Assembly: GCA_032358165.1 (NCBI GenBank)
Contig: JAALGY010000041.1
Location: forward strand, 1,984,001-2,048,000
Reading direction: 5' to 3'
Origin: Diplosphaera chodatii
Lineage: Eukaryota; Chlorophyta; Trebouxiophyceae; Prasiolales; Stichococcaceae
Length of the DNA stretch: 64,000 nt
The notes under the pieces were generated by a model, which worked only from the letters and a program-made list of their open reading frames with translations, did no database searches and was not told where the DNA came from. Every line of letters starts with the position of its first letter. The first letter of the stretch is position 1. A program made the position numbers and the translations under genes. This document shows, one piece after another, positions 49,701-59,325 of the stretch.

Positions 49701-51328
49701 TGTGCTCTGGGGGTAGCAAAGCCGCAGCAAGTATTCGAGCAGTGGTGGGCTGCTGCCCAGCACGGGTTTGGACGCGCCTTGATGCATTAGCAATCTGCGG
49801 CAATGTTCGTGTTGCAGTGAATGCTGCCGCTGGAGGCTGTTGTCTTCGAGATGTAAGGGCTATGAGTGATCGCACCTCTGGCAGGGCTGCTGCCTCCACC
49901 AAAGCAGCGTCCAGCTCGAAGCCAAAGCGCGCTGCAAAGCGGATTGCCCGCAGCACCCGCAGCGGATCTGTGCACAAACCACAGCACAAGGTGTACAACT
50001 GGACCGGGTTTGCGGCTGTCCACCCCATGAGCATGAATGGATGCCTGAGCGACAGTACAGCGTCATGGCAGAGACTTACATTGCTGACAAGTAGAAGGCA
50101 CTGCCGACCTGCACAACCTGGGGTGGGTGCCTAGGTCAGTTCTGGACCCCACCCTGCGGCAATGGGATCACCCTTGCACGACGGGTGCTGTTGGCCAGGC
50201 TGCTCACCGTCCATGAACGTTTCTCGGGGCGCGAGCGGCGTGCGGATGATGCCCGCCCGCAGGTCGTCCAGACCCTGCCCGCTGAAGTCCTCAATGGCGC
50301 ACGTGTCCAGGTTGTAGAACAGCGCGTTGATCGTCAGGTCTCGCCGCAGCGCATCCTGCACTTGGTCGCCCCACCGGTGTGAGGCTGATGCATTGCAGCA
50401 TCGTGGCGTGCACCCGGCAGCTGCTGACCTGCAATTAGTTGCTACTTCTGCTGCTAGGCAAGTGCTCTGCTGGCGGAAGGACCTCGATATTGCCTTGTTG
50501 TGCACAACTCATGTTGACTCTCCACCTGCTTTGGGGTGCCGAACTGGATGGCGCCGGGGATGCGGCTGTCCTCTGTGTATGTCTCGGACCGCAAGTTGAC
50601 CAGATCCAGCGACACGCCGTGCACCTGCTCCAACCAAAGTGCCTGGTTATGTGTCTTATATGGTGATCAGCGGCAGCTTCTGCCGGGCACACCATGCAGC
50701 GGCTAGCACACCGGAATGCCAGGACAGCAGCGGCACAGTCGATCCAATGGACAAGAAGTTTCTAAGGCTGGTTCGATAGCGACACCTGTGTGAGAGAAAC
50801 ACAACCCACCCGGATCCGCGCCGTCTCCAGGTGCTTCGACTGCTCCGGGTTGCTCTCGATGACGACGGAGCGGGCGACCTCGTCGTGCGACTCCTGCAGG
50901 TGCCGCTGCAGCGCCTCGCCGAACGCTGCGCCGGTCAGCGTATCCAGCGCGACGTCGATGTCGGGGCTGTCCGTGTCCAGGCCCAGCAGCTTGTCGCGCA
51001 CCCACCCGCCGGCACACCGCAGCGTGACCGGCGTGCCCAGATCGGCGGCCGCCGCCTTCAGCGTCTTGAAGATGCGCTGCTCCAGGTCCGTGGGCGCGAT
51101 CGACTCCCGCACAGCCGGCATCCTGCGCGCGGCTGCTGGGTGTGCTGAGGCTGGTGGTGATTGGATTGCCAAATTCAGGAAGCTGGCCAGGTAACGAGGC
51201 GCAACTGGGGCGGCCGGCAGATGCAGTGATGCAGCACGAGACCAGCGAGTGCAGCAGGCTCGGAGCGGCCGCAGCGTGCGCAGCACCCCGGCCATGAGGC
51301 ATGCAAATGCTGAATGCAGGCGCCGCAT
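43776..51328 (-). CDS. CCA1: CCA tRNA nucleotidyltransferase, gene interrupted by a nested gene
   Basis: Adds or repairs the 3' CCA of tRNAs. Eleven exons: 50810-51328, 50526-50624, 50208-50355, 49876-49967, 45763-45832, 45508-45674, 45183-45322, 44982-45078, 44503-44683, 44083-44405, 43776-43922, giving 660 aa. Class II landmarks are intact: LRCAGGWVRDKLLG, the catalytic DIDVALD carboxylates, RRDLTINALFYN, and DPLRVLRAIRFAARFGFELD. Exon 4 ends ...AAALPE and exon 5 begins VRDALASKVSRERFGAEL, an exact phase-0 continuation of the conserved neck helix, although 4,043 bp separate them. The C-terminal body (GPDPVLAMQLIHRL, AWELKPLLNGPQ, GPQLGRLTSALLAWQLG) completes the protein. The first ATG (51328) opens an Arg/Ser/Leu-rich presequence; internal Mets at 51295 and before PAVRES suggest a second, cytosolic form, as known for yeast and plant enzymes. 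The intron between exons 4 and 5 contains the complete UBP6 gene on the opposite strand. Confidence 0.93.
46187..49672 (+). CDS. UBP6: UBP6/USP14-type proteasome-associated deubiquitinase
   Basis: Binds the proteasome through an N-terminal ubiquitin-like domain and trims ubiquitin from substrates. Exons: 46187-46298, 46519-46667, 46856-46966, 47093-47178, about 47267-47418, 47563-47862, 47970-48070, 48239-48374, 48488-48625, 48802-48958, 49044-49139, 49273-49388, 49571-49672, near 585 aa. The ubiquitin-like domain ends KLMMMGTADA. The USP core has the Cys box GLENLGNTCYMNS, the family motif QQDAEECWTQL, LPPYLTVQMVRFF, the His box RSADSGHYVAWVKQ with KWIQFDDDK, and the closing SGGGDWHMAYLLLYRAR. 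An Ala/Gln-rich insert (exons 10-11) interrupts the core. The exon 4/5 junction is out of phase with canonical sites and is unresolved. Intron 11 starts with GC (ACAG|GCAAGC). The whole gene lies inside intron 4 of the CCA gene, antisense to it. Confidence 0.92.
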
Positions 51329-51469
51329 GCATCATTTCGTGTTTGCATGACGCCTCGGAGGGAAGATCGTGCTCAAACCTCGTGCTGAACGTGCCTCTGA
51401 GCATCACATCGTGCGCCAGCAGCATTCCTCCGAGGCGGATCCAGCGTTGGCCGAGTTGCAGCTGCCAGC
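51329..51469. promoter_or_regulatory. Short bidirectional promoter, CCA gene and RPA49
   Basis: Only 141 bp separate the first ATG of the CCA nucleotidyltransferase gene (minus) from the ATG of RPA49 (plus). Both transcripts must start within this stretch or overlap. No TATA box is apparent. The interval shrinks further if leaders are counted, so shared control is likely (inference). Confidence 0.6.
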
Positions 51470-54400
51470 ATGGCGGAAGCGCAGCCGGATGGCACGCCGC
51501 CAGTGCTGGCGTTGCAGCCGCCCACCTCTGACGGCAACGAGGCGGAAGCACCGTTTCTGGTGACGTTCGCATCCGGCTTCCAGCCCGGCATTGACGGCGA
51601 AGTGAAGTGGGAGGTGCGCGCACATGCATCGTCCTGGCGGCTGCTGGATGCGTGTGGGTCTGCGTGCTGACACAGTCGCAACGGCATTCCAGCGCAGTGC
51701 TGGGTGTGGCACGGCCACCCGCCCTAGACTGTCTACTCAGCATAGACATCATCAAACCTAGCTGGTTTGGCGTGACATTTGGCGGTACATTTCACCACAC
51801 GGCATGCTGGGACGATGCAGATCTACAGGCACAAGTCGTATCCCCGCAGCCATGTCATCGTGGCACGGACACAGTGGGCTGACTTTGTGGGCTATACACA
51901 CGGCGCCGACCGCAGCCGGATGGAGCCATCATGCATGTGCGTGTCTGCAAGCGGCATGAGTCTGCACATTTGCAGACTGGGAACATGTGCATGCAAGAGC
52001 GCCTCCAGATTCCCATCGTCGTCATGCTCACACTGCTCCTGTTCTTCTGCAGGTATGCTGTTGGGCAGATCAATGGCGGCAGCAGGATGGTGTATCGGCC
52101 AGTTGCAGAGCAGCATGTGATTCGGCTTGAGCCGCAGGTATTCCCGAACGGCCACTTGGCAATCTTGTTGAACCCCTCAGTTACACGCCTGCAATTGGCG
52201 CTGTCAGACCGCTGTACTTCTGCCTGTGTACAGGTGCCTGGGGCAGCGGCGGCGGCAGCAGCAGCTGCCATGCCTTCGCCAGACCTGAAAGACAAGCTGG
52301 CGCGTCGGGCAGCTAATAAGCGGTGCGCAGCAGCAGTGGCTGCAGCTTGTGGGCGCCAGTGCCCGGCTACACGGTTGTTCCCCCACCAGAAAGGTGGTGG
52401 CTGCAATGTACAGCAACACAGTGGGCAGCATCGCTTGACCTCTTCATTCTCACGACATGTCTGTCCTGCTACCGCAGGCTGGTGGAGCAGTTTGGCAGCA
52501 CGCGGCGGAAGCGGCAGCTCACGGCCCAGGAGATGGGCGCCGTCAACCCCGACTCCATCGGTGCGTCCCCTTCAGCACCCCGCGCTGTGCTGGGTTCAGA
52601 CCCTCGCGTCGTCAGTGCCTGCCCATTGTTTCTTGCTTCGAGTAGAACAGGACGTCCGCATTTTGCGCCCTGCGACGTCGGGGTTGCTTTGACAGCGGCA
52701 CATCGCAGTACAGTCCGAGGCATCACGTGAGAGCAATGCACGGCAGTGATGGACGCCACACATGCAGGTGCTGCTGTGTGCACTCCAGCGCGGGCATCAG
52801 TTTTGCCAGAAACAAATCAGACATCAGCATGACTATTAGATCCCATTGCTGCAGAGGCCCCGGAGCAGGTGACTGCGCTGCTGGATGCCGCTCACGTGAA
52901 GGCGGTGGCCGGCGGCACCACAAAGGCGGAGGTGCTGGCGGCGGTGGCGGCGGCGCGCAACATCCCGCCGCACCACCCCGAGGCGACCACAGCGGAGGAC
53001 GCCTACAGGTCAGCTGGCTCTGCACTCTTGAGGCCAATGCCTTGTCGTGTCAGTGTACGCGTGCCCACAGATAGGCACATAATGTATAGACACAACTCAT
53101 CAGCAGATGTCAGCGAGAAAGATCAACCGTGTTGTGTGGGCCACAGCATCTGCAAGCACGATAGTCGCCCATACAGTGCAGCCAGAAGGTAGGATGTGCA
53201 AGAGCACATTGCAACCATCAGGGAGGAAAAACACGCATATCAACCCGGCACACTGGGCCTGGAGACTCCAGCCTTGCTGCTGCACGGCCAGCTTTCCATC
53301 ACTGGTGCCGTTCCTGCACCGTTGTCTCGGTGGCATGGCCCATCAGAACATACTGTGTCCTGTGTCGTAGGATACGGGAGATCATACCGCCCGCCGCGTG
53401 GCACTCGCTGCAGCCAGCGGCGCTGTGGGAGGCCGCAGTTGCCGTGGCCCGCGGGGAGACTGACGCGGGACCGGCGGCAGATCTGCCATCCTATGTGCGG
53501 TCGCGGCTGCGGCTGCTCATGGCAGAGGGGCTCGACAAGTCGGTGCGCCAATTTAGGGGCAGCCTTCAGGGTCTGAAGAGTTGCGTGGGGTGTTGTGTGT
53601 GCAGCGCTAAGCCTTACCTGCCAGTTCTGCCGTGTAAAGGGTGCATGCCCGTGCGCTGCTTGCCGACTAAGTGGCACGTACGTATTGAACTTGTGATTCA
53701 CAAACATGTTGATGCGTTTCAGCGCCGCTGGAATGTGGTGGGGCTCGCAGGTGGTACGGATGGTGCTGTGTGCAAGTGCATGTTCACACTGGGCCCTGAT
53801 ATCCACGATGCATATCATCTACGATCAACTGCAATTGCAGGCCTTCAAGCGGCGGGGCAAGGCGCTGGGGTGGCTGGCGGCGCTGCTGGCCATGTACCAG
53901 GGCGGCCCGCTGCTCAAGCCCAAGGGCGGTGGCGGCCTCGCCGCAATCGCCCGCCAGAAGATGCTGCAGGTGCGCCCTGAATGCTCTTGAAGTGTGTCTA
54001 TATATCCGAGATGGCATACTCTCGTCACCCTACCATCTGTCGTTTCTCCGCATGAGAACACTGTATGCACAGCATTGAGACATCACGTGAAGTCCCTGCA
54101 GTCATCCTGTTGAGGACCCCTCTGCAGTCGATGCCCCGTAGCCTCTGCAGATGTTGTGACCCTGCATCTATGCAGCTTTGCGTGCATGAGCCAGGATGCA
54201 TGTTGACGACTCAGGTATCTCTGCTGTCCCTGTCAGGCGGATGTGCTAGAGGCGGTGGTGGAGCTGTTCTGGGTGCGCCACGCGGGCGGCAACGGCGAGG
54301 CCGAATCCTACAGCCGCCCCGACGCGAAGAAGACGCTCATGCTGCACTACATCTTCCTGACCGCGCTGCTGCTGGAGGACTGGCAGATGGGCCCCGCACA

Positions 54401-55115
54401 GGTGCAAGCTAGCAGGGCCCTCCATGTGATGGGAGCTTGTGCATGAAGTGGCTTTTGAAAGGTTGAAAGGTGTGCCCAAGAAGAGGCTGGCATCAGAGGG
54501 CTGCATGGTCCTGGACTACGGGGCTGGTACATAAGACCCATATTCAGGCGTCTTGCACCTCCACCCTGCAGTACGACGCGCTGCGCAGCCAGCTGGGCAT
54601 GCGGTCCGACGACATGGTCAAGCGCATCAGGGAGCTGGGCGCGACCGCCACGCCCATGAAGGCTGTTCCAGGCGTCGGCAGGTGACTGCAGTCAGGCTCT
54701 ACTCAAGTGCACCCAGTGACGAGAATGATGCGCTGCTCAGCAGATTTGATCGGCACCACCTGCCGTTCATCATGTAAGCGGCCCAAATCTGGCAGGTGCA
54801 TTGTGTCTGCATCCTATGTGGATATGCGGCCCAGGCGCAAACGGCAATTGAACCAGCCACGCTCTGTAGTTGGATTCGCAGTGCATGGCAACAGTCTGCA
54901 GTTGTGTGTGGGTGCTCTGCTGCTGTGTGCCCATTCTGCATTGCAATAGGGTGGCGGATGCGGCTGATGGGGCTGCTCTTGCCCGTTGCAGCCCGAACAA
55001 GGACACGAAGCAGTACCACGTGGCGCTGCTGCCTCCAGACGGCGCGGCTCTGGAGCCGCGCACCCTCGCAGATGCATTCCCCAAGCTCAAGCCTGGCCGC
55101 AAGGGCGGGCGGTGA
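51470..55115 (+). CDS. RPA49: RNA polymerase I subunit RPA49 (A49/PAF53)
   Basis: A Pol I-specific subunit that forms a TFIIF-like dimer with A34.5 through its N-terminus and a TFIIE-like tandem winged helix through its C-terminus, in the nucleolus. Eleven exons chain in phase: 51470-51613, 51821-51936, 52053-52137, 52234-52322, 52478-52560, 52855-53008, 53371-53542, 53841-53969, 54237-54401, 54572-54681, 54992-55115, giving 456 aa. Recognisable parts are FLVTFASGFQPG, RYAVG-like YAVGQINGGSRMVY, the linker PSPDLKDKLARRAANKR, RLVEQFGSTRRKRQL, REIIPPAAW, and C-terminal helices QAFKRRGKALGWLAALLAMY, MLHYIFLTALLLEDW and DDMVKRIRELG. The tail PGRKGGR is basic. Length and motif order match the family; sequence identity in this family is low, hence slightly reduced confidence. 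Confidence 0.86.
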
Positions 55116-56211
55116 TCTGCAGCATGGTTAGGCAGCGGTGGCATTGCCCAGGCGTTGCAGCTCACATGTAGTGCAGTGGCTGTTTGCTACTCTGCTTGCT
55201 CCTGGTACACTGCAGAGAGTTTGAACAGAGTGGCAGATCGACCAAGACAGAGCACAAGGGGAGAACACCCCCAGCGTTGAATGTCGCACCTACGCTAAAC
55301 CCTAAAAACGCCGCACGCTGCAATCAGACTACACGAGCGCCCGTTCGCACTTGCAAACAGCTTGCAAATGTCATAGATGACCTTCTCGATCAGGCTAGAC
55401 GTGCGCGCGGCGCAGGACCTCGAGTTTCGCGCCGCGCAGCCTAAAGCCTAAACCCTAAGGCAATGTCCGCATCATTTCGCGCTGCGCGCCCTTTCTAGCC
55501 ATCGATCTCTACATTGCATTTGCGCAACGTGTTCCTAGACGTCAATATGTGCAGAGGGGCTGCCTGTAGCGTGTAGACATGCCCGCGTGGGCATATTTTG
55601 GACGTCCCGTGTGGCCAACTGTCATTGCACTACAGCTTCCAGCTTCCAATCTGGGTGCGAGATTCAACGCTTGGGGGAGACCACACAGTAAACACCTTCC
55701 AGCTTCCACACGAGATTCGCAGGATCCAAGAGAAGTGGCAGGTCTGAGTGCAGCCGAGTTTGCCAAGCCTGTTGCCAGGCCATGTACGATTGACAAGCAA
55801 ATGAGCAGCCAATATCACAAAGTGCACGGCGTATCGGTTGTATTGTGCAGTCTCGAAACCTGTCGACGTTCCGGAGAGTGGTGAAGTGCAGCAGATCTTT
55901 GCCCCAGTCAGCAGCTTTGATGCTCTGCGAGCACCTGCAACGACACAGATAGTACAACGTCTGTTGGTGGCAACCCGCTGTGGCCTGGCATCTTTGAGTT
56001 GCACAACGCTAGGGCACCCATGGCGGCGCAGCCTCAGCAGGTGCATAGCATGCAAACACCGATTCCGACAATCGCTGTGCTGGCAGCGTTAGCTTCAAAT
56101 ACATCGTATACGCTGTACAGCGCAATTCTAGCACGCCATGCACTTGCATATGCATCCAGCCATGGCATGTGCGGCCTGCCACCTGCGCTCTGATGCAGAG
56201 GGTTGTCAAAC
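55116..56211. other. Intergenic region between RPA49 and the NME7-like gene
   Basis: About 1.1 kb containing the RPA49 3' UTR and the promoter of the NME7-like gene. Apart from the telobox and E2F-like cluster at 55297-55482 there is a short imperfect duplication of a CTTCCAGCTTCCA-type segment near 55630-55710. No gene or RNA was recognised. Confidence 0.5.
55297..55482. promoter_or_regulatory. Two teloboxes and two E2F-like sites
   Basis: AAACCCTAA occurs at 55297-55305 and 55450-55458 (telobox, a promoter motif of growth and ribosome-related genes in plants, and also the plant telomere unit). TTTCGCGC, matching the E2F consensus TTTSSCGC, occurs at 55425-55432 and 55475-55482. The spacing within 190 bp, upstream of the NME7-like gene, suggests a growth- or cell-cycle-regulated promoter. 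That role is inference; a relic interstitial telomere repeat is the alternative. Confidence 0.5.
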
Positions 56212-58877
56212 ATGCAGGCGATGGAGGTGGATGATGTGCGATATGCGTATGATGCTGAGTGGGAAGATCCGGTGTCAGGCACCAAGATGGCGTTCACACT
56301 GCTGCATTGGCCGCACAGCTCAGAAGCAGAACTGGTGAGCGCACTGCCATGTTGTATCTGTCATGATTGTGTTCATCAAGTGCAGGGATCACAGCGTCTG
56401 TGTGCACAGGTTAATGAAAAGTGGTAGCAGCTCAATAATCAGTGATGCACAGATCGACGCCAAGAAGCGCAAGACGTTCCTCAAGAGGACGCGGTGTGAG
56501 GGGCTCGGCGACAGCAGCCCGCTGCGGCCCGGCAGCTTCGTCACGGTCATGGCGCGAAGGCTGCAGATCCTGTCACCCGCGGACTCGGTCACACACGCCA
56601 AGCTGTCAGAAAACGCCGCAACAAGGTCCAAACAGCTCGCACCCATGCAGTGTGCATGCATGCCACTGCAAATAAATGTTGTAAGAACGACAGCTGCTCC
56701 ACCATCAGGCTTCTACACGGTGTGACATGGCAGCAGCCAACCCAGGTGCTGTGGCATTTGCAGGACGTTCGCAATGGTGAAGCCCGACGCCACACAGCAC
56801 CTGGGCACCATCCTAAGTGCAATCTATGAGGCGGGGCTGACGGTGGTGCACCTGCGCATGGCATGGCTGTCGCCAGGAGAGGCCGCGGTGTTCTACGCTG
56901 TTCACAAAGACCGCCCCTTCTTCGCCAAGCTGCAGGGTCAGGATGCTTGGCTGCAAGCAAGGCGAAAAGCCCCGGACATTTGCAGATGAAACAGCTTACT
57001 ATGCCATGCTGCCAGGGTGTGTCTTGTCACCTGCAAAGGTGTAACCTGTGGCTCGGTGTGCCTGCAGAGTTTATGACGAGTGGCCCAATCGTGGCAATGC
57101 AACTGGAGGGCGCTGATGCAGTGCCAGCGTGGCGCACGCTGCTGGGTCCGACCAACTCGGCTACAGCCCGCGAGCAGGCGCCCTCCTCTCTGCGGGCCCG
57201 CTTCGGAACAGGTATCTGCCCTTTTGTAGTACCTGCCCTCATGACAGCAATGCCTGCTGATGCGCGCTCGCGAAAGACAGCAGCAGGTATCTCCTGTTCA
57301 TGTCACAAATAGCCATGACGTCCAGTGCTTCTCTGGTTGATCCTGCTGCAAGGTCCTCGACTGACGTCATGGCAAAACTCACAGAGTGGATGCTCAGCTG
57401 ATGTGCCGTGCTTGCAGACAACACCAAGAACGCATGTCACGGATCAGACGCTGCAGAGACAGCCGCACAGGAGGCTGCCTTCTTCTTCGGTGAGCTGCTG
57501 CTGCCGCCAGCTCCCAAGGCCGGCGAACATGGAGCCCTGTCATGACACATCACCCAGCCAAATGTGTGCTTGCGCATTGCAACATGCTTGCAGCAACACC
57601 GCTCCTCCCTCCCTTGCCGGATTGCCCAGTACCACTTTTCACTCCTCAGGTGCCGGGTCCGCGGCTGGGTTGCTGCCGCTGCCAGGAGATGCTGGCCTGA
57701 CTGCTGCAATCATCAAGCCCCATGCTGTCGCTGCGGGCGCAGCAGGTGGGTTGCTAAACATGGCACGGCGCGCACATGTTGTACCAAACTCAACTGCATC
57801 GCAGCATCTGGCTGAACGTCGTACGATAAAACATACCGCCGAGCTCGCAAAAGCTCTGTAACAACTGCAGGTGCCATCATTGAGCAAATCCAGGGGCAGT
57901 TTGAGATCGTGGCGGTAGAGTCCATCATGCTATCTCCCGGCAGAGCGGAGCAGTTCCATGCAGTGTACAAGGGCGTCGTCGCGCCTGCGCTGTTCTCGGC
58001 GATGGTTCAGGAGCTGGCCTCAGGTGAGGCGTGTGAAAGCCTGTCTTAGTCACAGTACAAGGCCACAGCGAGCAGGGCATGGCAGTGCGCTGCGTCGGCG
58101 CAGATAGTACTAATGAAACTTTTCTTCTGTCAGCTGCCTGCTCAGCATGCAATCTCACACAGTGCACCAGTACGTGCCGCTGCAGAGGCGCTGGTAACTC
58201 ACATTTGCCTGTTGCAGGAGCACTGAGCTCAGGGAACTTGCCCAGCAGCTCAGCAATCCTCCTTGAACGCTGCTGCAGGCATGGCAATCGTGCTGGCGCT
58301 GACATGGCGGCGTGACGCCGGCAGAAGTAATCAATCCGCTTCCCTCGTTGATGCTGTGAGGTGACCCGCGTCTGGCCTCCACTGGTATTAGGGCTTGTTG
58401 GCAGCGCGCTCAGGACGGTCTACATATATGTCTGATGTCCTCAGAGGTTGCCAGTGTCTGGAGTTCGAGGTCGACGCCAGGGCATGCATATTGTCTTGAA
58501 TTGCACAGTAGGACGACTTACATCCTATTCGTCAATGGATAGGAATTGAATTACAACACTCGGTGGAGCCGGGGGGATGCTGGGACATCCTAGGCTATTG
58601 GTGACAGCCAATGGCCGTGATGGTCAGTCGAAGCCTGCCTACAGCCATTTTCTTACATCTATGACTGAGTTGCAGGGATTTGGCGGGGCCAGCAGACCCG
58701 GAGCTGGCACGGGTGGCGGCGCCCAGCAGCCTGCGGGCGCAGTTCGGCCAGACAGAGGCCCGCAATGCTGTGCACGTCACAGACCTGGCACAGGATGGGC
58801 GGCGGGAGGCGGAGTTCTTCTTTGGCGACAGTTGCCCTGAGCCTGTCACGGAGACCAGCCGTCCACTGCATGCGTGA
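56212..58877 (+). CDS. NME7: NME7-like protein: DM10 domain plus two nucleoside diphosphate kinase domains
   Basis: NME7 (Chlamydomonas FAP67/NDK7 type) is a doublet-microtubule and gamma-tubulin-associated protein with two NDK units. Nine exons: 56212-56334, 56453-56625, 56764-56936, 57068-57211, 57418-57489, 57650-57745, 57871-58023, 58056-58128, 58676-58877, giving 402 aa (human about 376). The N-terminal DM10 domain includes AYDAEWEDPVSG and RKTFLKRTRCEGL. NDK A has FAMVKPDA, TSGPIVAMQLEG, LLGPTNSATA and the active-site His in KNACHGSDAA. NDK B has AIIKPHAV, FHAVYKGVV, AGPADPELAR and the equivalent His in RNAVHVTDLAQDG, ending FFFGD. Intron 7, as needed for frame, is only about 32 nt (or 38 nt with a second acceptor), very short for this genome. 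Starting at 56221 instead of 56212 would drop three residues. Confidence 0.92.
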
Positions 58878-59325
58878 ACATGTTGTGCAGTCCAACAGTC
58901 AAGTAGTTAAGTGGCTGATACAGGCCAAAAACCCTTGCCACACCTTGCGGTCTCATGCTTGGGTGTCATACGATGGACAACAGCCGCAACAAGCATCTTC
59001 AATCATGTTGAAGAGTGCCTTGTTACACCAAGAAGATGCTAGTCACAGGCGTGAGGTTAGAACCCGAGTGCAAGACGGGCGGCAGCCGTCATCATGACCA
59101 TCACTCTGCACAGCCGTCAAGTCAAGACAAGACAAGACAAGACAAGACTTTGCAACCAGTGTGCCGAGGAGGGCCACGGCCTCCGGTTGTTTAGCTGTCA
59201 GGCTTGCCGGACATGCTGCTGGCCCGCCTCCTCACATGAGGCTGCAAGGTGGGCCCCGCTGCCCCGAACTGCTGCAACATGCCGCCCCACTGTGCTGCGC
59301 ACATCTACCCCTGCTGAGGGGTAGC
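58878..59325. other. Convergent 3' intergenic region with a pentanucleotide microsatellite
   Basis: It holds the 3' UTRs of the NME7-like gene (plus) and the bL9 gene (minus). Apart from the AAGAC repeat at 59119-59148 nothing was recognised. Confidence 0.5.
59119..59148. repeat. AAGAC pentanucleotide microsatellite, six units
   Basis: Five perfect AAGAC units preceded by one AAGTC variant. It lies in the 3' intergenic interval and is a candidate polymorphic marker. Confidence 0.9.

Noticed and set aside
50765..50785. tRNA T-loop-like sequence GGTTCGAT
   Set aside because: The flanking stem does not pair and no acceptor or anticodon arms are present; it lies in a CCA gene intron.
58500..58600. 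Small inverted repeats (for example CCTAT/ATAGG and GGATG/CATCC) in the large NME7 intron
   Set aside because: Short stems expected by chance in 550 bp; no terminal duplication or transposase-like content to support a mobile element.
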